Shown here piece after piece: positions 14,600 to 23,018 of a DNA stretch of 36,019 nt. The DNA lies in NCBI GenBank assembly GCA_023388935.1, contig JAEWFG010000299.1, positions 1 through 36,019 of the forward strand, written 5' to 3'. A program made the position numbers and the translations under genes. The stretch comes from Pseudomonadota bacterium. Lineage in GTDB: Bacteria > Pseudomonadota > Alphaproteobacteria > Rhizobiales > Xanthobacteraceae. The notes under the pieces were generated by a model that did not search any database, was not told the DNA's origin, and saw nothing but the letters and a program-made list of their open reading frames with translations. How positions within the stretch are numbered: the first letter of the stretch is position 1; each line of letters begins with the position of its first letter.

Positions 14600-17500
14600 A
14601 TGGTGCCGCATTCGCTGAACGTCGCGTACGCGGACAGTGACTCTCAGATCCTGTGGGGAGACAGCGAGCGCGTCTTTCATCGCGGCTGGGGATTGGACGA
14701 CGACGGCAAGCGCCGCGACGTGCTGATCGCTTCTCCAGCTGCCGACCACCCGTCCCGTTCAAGCCTCGAGCGCTTCACGCACGAATATGAACTTAAGGAC
14801 GAGCTCGATGAGGCGTGGGCAGTACGGCCGCTGGACCTCGTACGTGACGCCGGTCGAACTATGCTGGTGCTTGAGGATGCGGGTGGCGAGCCGCTCGAGC
14901 GGTTACTTGGCGTGCCCATGGAGGCGGAACGCTTCTTGCACCTCGCCATCGCTATCTCCCTATCTCTCGGCAGGCTCCACCAGCGAGGGCTCGTTCACAA
15001 GGATATCAAGCCGACCAACATTCTGCTCAACGACGCTACCAGCGAGGTGAGGCTGACGGGGTTCGGCATTGCGTCACGCGTCGCGCGCGAGCGCCAATCG
15101 CCTCACCCTCCCGAGACGATCGCCGGCACACTCGCCTACATGGCGCCCGAGCAGACCGGGCGCATGAATCGGTCAATAGATTCGCGAAGCGACCTCTACG
15201 CGCTCGGCGTCACCTTCTACCAAATGCTCACCGGTGCTTTGCCGTTTGTCGCCGTGGACCCGATGGAATGGGTGCACTGCCATCTCGCCAGGCGGGCGGT
15301 GCCGCCTGCCGAGCGGCTGAAAGAGATCCCAGGCGCCGTCTCGGCGATCGTCATGAAGCTACTCGCGAAGAGGGCCGAAGACCGCTATCAAACGACGGCC
15401 GGCCTCGAAAGCGACCTCCGCCGCTGCCAGACCGAATGGGAGGGGCGGCGTCGGATTGATGACTTTCCACTCGGCGAGCACGACACGTCCGATCGGCTCC
15501 TGATCCATGAGAAACTCTACGGGCGTCGGCGCGAAGTTGAGACTTTGCTCGCCTCCTTCGATCGCGTCGTCAACGGTGGCGCCCCGGAACTGGTCCTGGT
15601 TTACGGCTATTCCGGCATCGGCAAATCGTCAGTCGTCAACGAGCTGCAGCCGGTGCTGGTCCCACCGCGTGGCCTGTTCGCTTCCGGCAAATTCGATCAG
15701 CTCAAACGCGATATCCCCTACGCGACGCTGGCACAGGCGCTTCAGGGCCTGATCCGGCCGCTGCTCGGCAAGAGCGAGGCCGACCTTGCGCCCTGGCGCG
15801 ACGCCTTGCGGGAGACCCTGGGACCCAACGCGGGACTGATGGCCGATCTCGTTCCCGAATTAAAGCTCCTCATTGGAGAGCTGCCGCCGGTCGTTGAGCT
15901 TCCTCCGCAAGACGCGCAAAGACGCTTCCAGATGGTGCTTCGGCAGTTGATCGGTGTCTTTGCTCGGCCGCAACATCCCCTGGCGCTTTTCCTCGATGAC
16001 TTGCAGTGGCTTGATGCGGCGACGCTCGATCTTTTGGAAAACCTGTTGAGCCGGTCCGATCTCCGCAATCTCCTCCTCATCGGCGCGTTCCGCGACAATG
16101 AAGTCACCGCAGCGCATCCGCTCATGCGCAAGCTCGAGGCGATCCGCGCAACCGGAAGGGTGCAGGATATCAAGTTGGCGCCCCTTGCGACCAGTGACCT
16201 CGGAAGTCTTGTCGCGGACGCGCTCCGTTGCGACCCCGAGCGGGCCGCCCCGCTTGCAAGGTTGGTGCACACGAAAACCGACGGCAATCCATTCTTCGTG
16301 ATCCAATTTCTTCACGTGCTCGCCGACGAGGGGCTGCTGGCCTTCGATCACGAACAGGGGCGATGGTCTTGGGACACGGGAGGCATCCACGCTAAAGGAT
16401 ACACAGACAACGTCGTGGAGCTTCTGACCGGGAAGCTGACGCGGCTACCGCCCGACACGCAGGACGCGTTGTGGCAGCTTGCGTGCCTCGGCAACGTTGC
16501 CGATTTCAATATCCTTTCAGTCGTTCTCGGAACACCCAAGGAACAGGTGCACGCCGCTCTGGCGGACGCACTGCACCAGCAACTGATCGATCGTGTCGCA
16601 GGCTCCTACAGGTTCGTTCACGACCGGGTGCAGGAGGCAGCCTACGCGCTGATCCCGGAAGTGGCGCGGGCCGAGGCGCATTTGAAAATCGGCCGGCTGT
16701 TCTTGGCAGAGACACCGCCGGAAAAGCGCGACGAGGCAGTCTTCGAGATTGTCAGCCAGCTCAACCGCGGCGTGACCCTGATCACGTCACAGGACGAACG
16801 CGAGCGGCTCGCAGAGTTGAACCTGGCCGCTGGCAGGCGCGCCAAGGCGTCCACCGCCTATGCCTCGGCGCTTAAGTATTGCATCACTGGCGTAGGGCTG
16901 CTGACGGACGATTGCTGGGAGTGCCAGCACGAGCTCATCTTCGCGTTAGAGCTGCTCCGGGCGGAGTGCGAATTTCTGACCGGCGAGTTGAACTCCGCGA
17001 ATGAACGCCTGGCTGCGCTTGCAATGCGTGCCGCCAATCCCGTCGAACGCGCGACCGTTGCGTGCTTGCGCATGGATGTGCACGCGATATTCGGCAGGAG
17101 CAGTGACGCGGTCACGGTGGCCCTCGACTTTTTCCGTCATCTGGGCATCGAATGGTCGGCACATCCGACGGGAGAGGAAGCCCGATGTGAGTACGACCGG
17201 ATATGGTCGCAGCTTGGCGGCCGCTCGATCGAGGATCTGATCAAACTGCCATTGGTGAACGACCCGGCAATCCTCGCGATCTTCGATGTTTTGGTCAGGC
17301 TAGGGGCGCCCGCACGATTCACGGATATGAATCTCTACTCCTTAGCAGCCTGCCGCGGCGTCACTCTCAGTCTCGAGCATGGCAACTGCGACGCTTCTTG
17401 CGCCACCTACATTCGAGTGGGGATGCTCGCCGGCCCGTCATTCGGTGATTACCAGGCCGGGTATCGGTTTGCCCGGCTTGGTTATAAACTGTGCGAAGGA

Positions 17501-20500
17501 CGGGAATTGAAGCGCTTCCAGGGCACGACGTATCAGATCTTTGGCCTGGTCACACCCTGGACGAAACATGTGAAGACCGGCCGCGATCTGCTGCGCCGCG
17601 CGGTCACGTTGGCCAATCAAATTGGCGATCTTACCATCGCCGCGTACAGCTGGAGCCAACTGGTCACCCACATGCTGGCGGCGGGAGATCCGCTCATTGA
17701 GGTGCAACGAGAGGTTGACCGCTGTCTCGCGTTTGTGCAGAGCACGCGGATGGGATGGGGAACTGATGTTGCCGCTGCCCAGCGTGGGTTGATCAGAATG
17801 CTGCGGGGGCTAACGCGAACATTCGGTTCGTTGGGCAGCGACGAGTTCGACGAGGATCAAGTAGCGCACCGGTTATCGAGCAATCCGAATCTGGCGCTTG
17901 CCACGTGCTGGTATTTGATTCAGAAGATTCAGGCTTGTTTTTTTGCAGGCGACTACGCCAGGGCCGTTGATGCATCATCCAAGGCGCAACCGCTGGTGTG
18001 GACAGCAACGTCGTACTGGGAGAGCGCGGAATATCAGTTCTACGCCGCACTCTCTCACGCAGCATTTTACGACACCGCGCTTGCCGAGCAACGGCAGCAG
18101 CATGTGGATGCATTGGCCGATCATCACCAGCAGCTCCGCGTGTGGGAGGTCAATTGTCCGGAGAATTTCGAGAACCGCGCCGCCCTGGTTGGCGCGGAGA
18201 TCGCCCGGATCGAAGGCCGCGTGCTCGATGCCGAGCAGTTGTATGAACAGGCCATCCGCTCGGCACGCACCAATGGCTTCGTCCACAATGAGGCGCTCGC
18301 CTACGAGCTGGCGGCCCGCTTCTACGCGGGGCGCGGCTTCGAGGAGATCGCGCACCTCTACCTAAAGAATGCGCGGGATGGTTATCTCCGATGGGGAGCC
18401 GACGGAAAGGTGCGGCAACTCGACCAGCTCCATCCATGGCTGAGGCAGGACGAGCGCGCGACGGCTCCAGCGGGTACTATCGAAGCGCCGGTCGAACAGC
18501 TCGATCTCGCGACAATGATTGAAGCTTCCCAAGCGCTTTCTGGCGAGATGGTTCTCGAAAAACTCATCGACAGGCTCTTGCGCGCGGCCATCGAGCACGC
18601 CGGCGCCGAGCGAGGTCTCTTGATCGTTCCGCGAGGAGATGCGCTGCAGATAGAAGCGGAAGCGTTCGCCAGTGGCGAGCATGTAACGGTGCATCTGCGG
18701 GATAGTCCCGACGCTGCAGTCAGCTTTCCGGAGTCACTCGTTCGATATGGAGCGCGGACCCACGAGCGTTTGATTCTCACTGATGCGTCATCTCAGAATG
18801 CGTTTTCTGCCGATCCTTACATCATTCGGAGCTGCCCTCGTTCCATCCTCTGTTTGCCATTGATCAGCCAGGACAAGCTCATCGGCATTCTTTACCTTGA
18901 GAATAACCTGGCGCCGAACGTTTTCACACCTGATCGCGTCACGCTGCTGGAGGTGCTTGCGTCGCAAGCAGCAATCTCGCTCGAAAATTCTCGGCTTTAT
19001 CGCGATCTCGCAGATCGGGAAGCGAAGATTCGGCGTTTGGTCGACGCCAACATCATCGGGATCTTCTTTGCCCGCCAAGGTCGGATTGTTGAGGCCAATG
19101 ACGCGTTTCTCCGTATCCTGGGATATGACCGCGAGGACCTGGCTTGGGGCCGCGTGCGCTGGGCCGACTTGAGTGCCCCGGAATGGCGCGAGCGCGACCT
19201 GCTCACGCGGGAGCTACTGGACACAACGGGGATCGTTCCGCCTTTCGAGAAGGAGTATGTTCGGAAAGACGGCAGCCGCGTTCCAGTGCTTGTTGGCGCC
19301 ACACTTTTCAAACAAGGCGGCGACGAGGGCGTCGCATTCGTGCTCGATTTGACCGAGCGCAAGCGCGCGGAGCAGGCGGTGCAGCTGCAGGCAATGCTTG
19401 ATTCGATCCCGGCGATGGCTTACCGCACCGGAGCTGACGGCCTCACCGAGTACGTCAACAAACGTTGGCTCGACTACACAGGGGTCTCGCTTGATGAAAC
19501 GCTGGGTTGGCAGTGGCTTGCTTTGATCCATCCCGACGACGCTCCGCGCCTGCGGGACGCCTGGCTACAAACGTTAGCATCCGAAAAACCGGGCGAAGCC
19601 GAAGCCCGCGTGCGCGGCTCCGATGGATCGTATCGCTGGTTCCTCATTCGTGCCGCGCCTGCGCGCGACGAGGCAGGAGCGATTGTCGCTTGGTATGGCA
19701 CTAGCACGGATATCCAGGACCTGAAGACAGCCGAAAGCGCCTTGCGACGAAGCGAGGCGGAATTGGACAACGTCAGGCACGTGCAACAAACCCTTGAGTC
19801 AATTCCGGTTGCTGCCTGGCGCGCCAGAGCCGACGGCTCCGTCGAGTACTTCAACAAACGGTGGCTCGACTATGCGGGGGTCTCCCTTGATCAAGCGCTG
19901 GGTTGGCAATGGACTGGGTCGTTCCATCCCGAAGACCTTCCGCGCGTGAATGATATCTGGCTGCAACTGCTCGCATCTGAAAAGCCTGGTGAAGTAGAAG
20001 CCCGCATGCGTCGCTATGACGGATCGTATCGTTGGTTCCTGGCTCGTGCGGAGCCGTTGCGCGACGACACGGGAAGGGTCGTTGCGTGGTACGGCACCAA
20101 TACCGACATCGAGGATCGCACACAGGCATTGGCGCAGTTGCAGCAGATGGAAGCGGATTTCGCCCACATGAACCGCGTAAGCATGATGGGAGAATTGGCA
20201 GCCTCGCTCTCTCACGAGATCGCGCAACCGATCGCCAGCGCGCGCAACAACGCCCGGGCAGCTCAGAATTTTCTGAAAATGCAGCCGCCGGATCTGGGCG
20301 AGGTCAGGGAAGCACTCTCCTGTGTGGTAGCGGACGCAGATCGATCCGGAAACATCATCGATCGCATCCGGGAGCAAATCAAGAAAGCGCCGCCGCGAAA
20401 GGAGCGCTTTGATCTCAATGCGGCAATCAACGAAGTGATTGTATTGGCGCAAAGCGTGACCGCCAGGAATGGCGTTTCGGTCCAGACCCGGCTTGCGGAC

Positions 20501-20863
20501 GGATTGCTTCCGGTTCCGGGGGATCGCGTTCAGCTGCAACAAGTCTTGCTGAATCTTATTCTAAATGCAGCTGAGGCAATGAGCACGGATGAAGAGGGAG
20601 CAAGAGAGCTGTTGATCAGCACCGAGCAGAATCAGGCAGGCGTCCTCGTGGCCGTGCGCGATTCCGGGCCGGGTATTGATCCGGTATATCTCGACCGGAT
20701 CTTCGATGCCTTCTACACCACGAAGTCCAGTGGAACAGGCATGGGGTTGTCGATTTGCCGCTCCATCATCCATGCTCATGGCGGCAAGCTGTGGGCGGAG
20801 GCGAATGACCCCCGCGGCGCTGTATTTCAGTTCACGCTGCCGGCGGCCCAAGAGGACTCATAA
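14600..20863 (+). CDS. Trifunctional kinase-like/ATPase/sensor histidine kinase
   Basis: A 2087-residue cytoplasmic multidomain sensor. Residues ~20-280 are a Ser/Thr-kinase-like domain (HKDIKPTN at 133-140, GTLAYMAPEQTGRMNRSID), but the N-lobe Lys is not visible (VLIASPA) and the DFG motif reads GFG (154-156). Residues ~305-700 are an AAA ATPase (Walker A GYSGIGKSS with Lys342, Walker B LFLDDLQ with Asp466-467). Then come a helical TPR-like region to ~1290, GAF (~1301-1465), three PAS domains (~1473-1590, 1595-1715, 1724-1845), HisKA with His1872-Glu1873 (SLSHEIAQP) and HATPase (N-box LNLILNAAEAM, RDSGPG, GTGMGLSI). AGGAGG sits 7 bp before the ATG. It is divergent from the patatin operon. 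The PAS2 and PAS3 domains are near-duplicates of each other. No cognate regulator is adjacent. Confidence 0.95.
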   Translation: MVPHSLNVAYADSDSQILWGDSERVFHRGWGLDDDGKRRDVLIASPAADHPSRSSLERFTHEYELKDELDEAWAVRPLDLVRDAGRTMLVLEDAGGEPLERLLGVPMEAERFLHLAIAISLSLGRLHQRGLVHKDIKPTNILLNDATSEVRLTGFGIASRVARERQSPHPPETIAGTLAYMAPEQTGRMNRSIDSRSDLYALGVTFYQMLTGALPFVAVDPMEWVHCHLARRAVPPAERLKEIPGAVSAIVMKLLAKRAEDRYQTTAGLESDLRRCQTEWEGRRRIDDFPLGEHDTSDRLLIHEKLYGRRREVETLLASFDRVVNGGAPELVLVYGYSGIGKSSVVNELQPVLVPPRGLFASGKFDQLKRDIPYATLAQALQGLIRPLLGKSEADLAPWRDALRETLGPNAGLMADLVPELKLLIGELPPVVELPPQDAQRRFQMVLRQLIGVFARPQHPLALFLDDLQWLDAATLDLLENLLSRSDLRNLLLIGAFRDNEVTAAHPLMRKLEAIRATGRVQDIKLAPLATSDLGSLVADALRCDPERAAPLARLVHTKTDGNPFFVIQFLHVLADEGLLAFDHEQGRWSWDTGGIHAKGYTDNVVELLTGKLTRLPPDTQDALWQLACLGNVADFNILSVVLGTPKEQVHAALADALHQQLIDRVAGSYRFVHDRVQEAAYALIPEVARAEAHLKIGRLFLAETPPEKRDEAVFEIVSQLNRGVTLITSQDERERLAELNLAAGRRAKASTAYASALKYCITGVGLLTDDCWECQHELIFALELLRAECEFLTGELNSANERLAALAMRAANPVERATVACLRMDVHAIFGRSSDAVTVALDFFRHLGIEWSAHPTGEEARCEYDRIWSQLGGRSIEDLIKLPLVNDPAILAIFDVLVRLGAPARFTDMNLYSLAACRGVTLSLEHGNCDASCATYIRVGMLAGPSFGDYQAGYRFARLGYKLCEGRELKRFQGTTYQIFGLVTPWTKHVKTGRDLLRRAVTLANQIGDLTIAAYSWSQLVTHMLAAGDPLIEVQREVDRCLAFVQSTRMGWGTDVAAAQRGLIRMLRGLTRTFGSLGSDEFDEDQVAHRLSSNPNLALATCWYLIQKIQACFFAGDYARAVDASSKAQPLVWTATSYWESAEYQFYAALSHAAFYDTALAEQRQQHVDALADHHQQLRVWEVNCPENFENRAALVGAEIARIEGRVLDAEQLYEQAIRSARTNGFVHNEALAYELAARFYAGRGFEEIAHLYLKNARDGYLRWGADGKVRQLDQLHPWLRQDERATAPAGTIEAPVEQLDLATMIEASQALSGEMVLEKLIDRLLRAAIEHAGAERGLLIVPRGDALQIEAEAFASGEHVTVHLRDSPDAAVSFPESLVRYGARTHERLILTDASSQNAFSADPYIIRSCPRSILCLPLISQDKLIGILYLENNLAPNVFTPDRVTLLEVLASQAAISLENSRLYRDLADREAKIRRLVDANIIGIFFARQGRIVEANDAFLRILGYDREDLAWGRVRWADLSAPEWRERDLLTRELLDTTGIVPPFEKEYVRKDGSRVPVLVGATLFKQGGDEGVAFVLDLTERKRAEQAVQLQAMLDSIPAMAYRTGADGLTEYVNKRWLDYTGVSLDETLGWQWLALIHPDDAPRLRDAWLQTLASEKPGEAEARVRGSDGSYRWFLIRAAPARDEAGAIVAWYGTSTDIQDLKTAESALRRSEAELDNVRHVQQTLESIPVAAWRARADGSVEYFNKRWLDYAGVSLDQALGWQWTGSFHPEDLPRVNDIWLQLLASEKPGEVEARMRRYDGSYRWFLARAEPLRDDTGRVVAWYGTNTDIEDRTQALAQLQQMEADFAHMNRVSMMGELAASLSHEIAQPIASARNNARAAQNFLKMQPPDLGEVREALSCVVADADRSGNIIDRIREQIKKAPPRKERFDLNAAINEVIVLAQSVTARNGVSVQTRLADGLLPVPGDRVQLQQVLLNLILNAAEAMSTDEEGARELLISTEQNQAGVLVAVRDSGPGIDPVYLDRIFDAFYTTKSSGTGMGLSICRSIIHAHGGKLWAEANDPRGAVFQFTLPAAQEDS
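19325..20843 (+). repeat. C-terminal kinase segment duplicated at 23040-24558 (copy 1)
   Basis: The end of PAS1 through the HATPase domain aligns with 23040-24558 at a constant offset of 3715 bp, which I checked at both ends and at the phospho-acceptor codon. Long identical blocks occur, for example around the two FNKRWLDYAG segments and TTKSSGTGMGLSICR. The copies are direct repeats separated by about 2.2 kb that hold the LysR and oxidoreductase genes. Confidence 0.85.
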
Positions 20864-20870
20864 ATTATCT

Positions 20871-20886
20871 AGAGAAAAAATTCTCT
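20871..20886. repeat. Small AT-rich hairpin after the giant kinase gene
   Basis: AGAGAA-AAAA-TTCTCT is a perfect 6-bp inverted repeat 8 bp after the kinase stop, between two convergent genes. It is followed by a G-run rather than a T-run, so termination by it is uncertain. Confidence 0.4.
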
Positions 20887-20952
20887 CACTGTTGGGGGGG
20901 CGGGGATCGCTTGGAGAAGGCTGTGGGCTCGTGGCGAGAAGACGCTGAGCTG

Positions 20953-21849
20953 CTAAGTGCTCGGGTAGCCAAATCGCTTCCTCAGTCGCGGCACTGCAAA
21001 ATCAAGGAAGGCACGCAGCTTCAACGGCACCTGGCGCTGCGCGGGGTAGATAACGCTGACCGGCATCGGTGATGGCTCATACGCATCCAGCAGAGTCACT
21101 AGCGAACGCGACTTCAGCAAGTCCTCGACGAGATACGACAACACCCGGGAAATTCCGGCTCCGGCGACTGCTGCAGCCGCCGCCGCCTCGCCCAAATTCA
21201 CGGCGAGACGAGACGGCACATCGATCGTCTGCGTCGCTCCGTTTCGGCGAAACTCCCAGGGGGTTGCAGGGTCCCATGTCACGCAGTCATGAGATGCCAG
21301 ATCGGCGGGCTCCTTGGGCACGCCGCGCGCCTTCAAATAGGCGGGGCTGGCACACAGCACGCGGCGAATTAACCCGAGGCGCGTTACAATCATGCTGCTG
21401 TCTGCCAGCTCCCCGATGCGCACGGCGAGATCGACGTGCTCTTCCACCAGGTTTACGTATCGATCCATCAGCTGCAGCCGCACCCGGATATGCGGAAACG
21501 CGCGCTGGAATTCCGCGACAATGGGCAGAACGTGGCTGCGACCCAGGACTGAGGGCGCGGTGATGATCAGTTCGCCCTGAGGGGCGCGATATTCGCCAGA
21601 CGCCGTGCGCTCGACTTCCGCGATCTCTTCCATGATCCGACGACATGAGTCGACGTAGCTACGACCGGCGTCGGTCAACACCACTTTCCGATGGCCCCGG
21701 TGGAGCAGGCGGACTTTCAAATGCTCTTCCAACTCCGCAACCCGACGACTGACCGTCGCCAAGGGAATCCGGAGGTGGCGGCTGGCGGCAGAGAGACTCC
21801 CGGTATCGACCGCAGCCAGCAGGATGGTCATCGCCTCCAGTCGATCCAT
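20953..21849 (-). CDS. LysR-family transcriptional regulator (copy 1)
   Basis: A 298-residue LysR-type regulator. The N-terminal winged HTH is plain (MTILLAAVDTGSLSAASRHL, PLATVSRRVAELEEHL), followed by the linker helix and the periplasmic-binding-like effector domain (from about residue 92, GELIITAPSVLGRSHVLP). It is divergent from a quinone oxidoreductase gene, the usual layout for a LysR regulator and its target. The protein differs from the second copy (33713-34609) at about 19 positions, so both are probably functional. The inducer is unknown; members of this subgroup often respond to quinones, aromatics or oxidants. Confidence 0.93.
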   Translation of the reverse strand: MDRLEAMTILLAAVDTGSLSAASRHLRIPLATVSRRVAELEEHLKVRLLHRGHRKVVLTDAGRSYVDSCRRIMEEIAEVERTASGEYRAPQGELIITAPSVLGRSHVLPIVAEFQRAFPHIRVRLQLMDRYVNLVEEHVDLAVRIGELADSSMIVTRLGLIRRVLCASPAYLKARGVPKEPADLASHDCVTWDPATPWEFRRNGATQTIDVPSRLAVNLGEAAAAAAVAGAGISRVLSYLVEDLLKSRSLVTLLDAYEPSPMPVSVIYPAQRQVPLKLRAFLDFAVPRLRKRFGYPST

Positions 21850-21966
21850 GGCGTTCCTTTCACCAATGAAAGGGTGCCTCCCGAAACTACCATCTACTTA
21901 GCCGTTTTGGGAGGCCTAAATCGTTTGCCGACGCGCGCCGCGGTGCGATCAGGATGGAGCAAGATG
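21850..21966. promoter_or_regulatory. Divergent LysR/oxidoreductase control region with inverted repeat
   Basis: A 117-bp divergent promoter region. Arms CCTCCCGAAAC (21877-21887) and GTTTTGGGAGG (21904-21914) are inverted complements with one mismatch around a 16-bp centre, which is nearly unchanged in copy 2. A second inverted pair CCTTTC-accaat-GAAAGG (21856-21873) is next to the LysR start. These are good candidates for the LysR recognition and activation sites. Confidence 0.6.
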
Positions 21967-22965
21967 ATGAAAGCGATTCAATACCGGTCCTATGGCGACT
22001 ACCGCGAGAACCGCCTCGTTGATCTTCCCCAGCCTGCGCTTAGGGATGGCGAAGTTCTCGTGGCAATGCGGACCGTCGGCATCAACCCGCTCGACAATAC
22101 GTTTCGCTCGGGCCACTACTATGGGGCAACGCCTGAAAACCTCCCACGCATCGGCGGCCAGACGGGGGCAGGCGCAGTCGTCGCGAGTAAGAGTGATGCC
22201 TTCAACGTCGGCAATCGCGTGTTTGTCAGAGGGCCTGGCTTCGGCATCATGACCGACGGCACCTGGCGCGAGTTCGTTGCTGCTCCCGCCGCAGGCCTTT
22301 CGCTCATTCCCGATGGCATCGATGACGATCAGGCCGCAGCCTATCTTGCCGGTGCGGGATATTTGACGGGCTATCTTGCGCTAACGGAGCTCGCGAAGTT
22401 CAAGCCGGGACAGACGGTGCTGGCACCTGGCATCGGCGGTGCGGTTGGGATGGAAACGGTGCAAGTTGCTCGCCGCCTTGGCGCCTCGTTGGCGATCTCT
22501 ACTGCCAGCAGCACCAAAAAGGCAAACCAAGCTCGCGCGGCTGGATATGATCATGTGATCGACCTCTCCAAGGAAAGCCTCAAGGAGGGTGTTATGCGGA
22601 TCACCGAAGGCAAGGGCGTCGATATCGTCGTCGACGGCGTCAGCGGAAAACTGACTGGTGAGGCGCTCGCGTCGCTCGGCTTTGGTGGCACTGTGGTCAC
22701 TGCCGGCTATGCTGGAGGACGTGAGGCCGAGGTTAACGTTACCGACATCATCTGGAAAGCTGCAACAATCCGCGGGTTCACTTTCAGACTCTTCGCCCAA
22801 CAAACGGTGGCTGCAGCGAACGCAACTCTCTTGGAATTCCTGAAGGAAGGTAAGCTGGCGCCTACGATCAGCAGGGTCTTCCCGCTGTCTCAAGCTGCTG
22901 AAGCAGTTCGCTATCTGATCGAAGATCGTCCGTTTGGGCGAGTACTCATGGACGCCCGGAGCTAA
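21967..22965 (+). CDS. Zinc-independent quinone oxidoreductase (MDR family), copy 1
   Basis: A 332-residue medium-chain dehydrogenase/reductase of the NADPH:quinone oxidoreductase type. The N-terminal GroES-like domain (MKAIQYRSYGDY, VGINPLDNTFRSG) is followed by the nucleotide-binding domain with APGIGGAVGMETVQVARRLG. The structural zinc Cys cluster of alcohol dehydrogenases is absent, as in quinone reductases. It would reduce quinones or reactive enals with NADPH in the cytoplasm. The second of two adjacent ATGs is chosen (GGAG 7 bp upstream), and the same start is the only one in copy 2. It is divergent from LysR and is followed 54 bp later by the truncated kinase copy. Confidence 0.92.
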   Translation: MKAIQYRSYGDYRENRLVDLPQPALRDGEVLVAMRTVGINPLDNTFRSGHYYGATPENLPRIGGQTGAGAVVASKSDAFNVGNRVFVRGPGFGIMTDGTWREFVAAPAAGLSLIPDGIDDDQAAAYLAGAGYLTGYLALTELAKFKPGQTVLAPGIGGAVGMETVQVARRLGASLAISTASSTKKANQARAAGYDHVIDLSKESLKEGVMRITEGKGVDIVVDGVSGKLTGEALASLGFGGTVVTAGYAGGREAEVNVTDIIWKAATIRGFTFRLFAQQTVAAANATLLEFLKEGKLAPTISRVFPLSQAAEAVRYLIEDRPFGRVLMDARS

Positions 22966-23018
22966 GAGCGCCGCCGCTGCGAAAGCAGCAAAACATATGC
23001 AGTCTGGACAGAATTCCG

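Larger units (their letters stand above)
20953..22957. repeat. 2.0-kb inverted repeat, left arm
   Basis: This arm covers LysR copy 1, the divergent promoter and all but the last codons of the oxidoreductase gene. Its inverted partner is 32605-34609, with the same total length of 2005 bp (one 1-bp deletion and one 1-bp insertion in the partner). Similarity stops abruptly at the LysR stop codon and just before the oxidoreductase stop codon. Confidence 0.85.
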
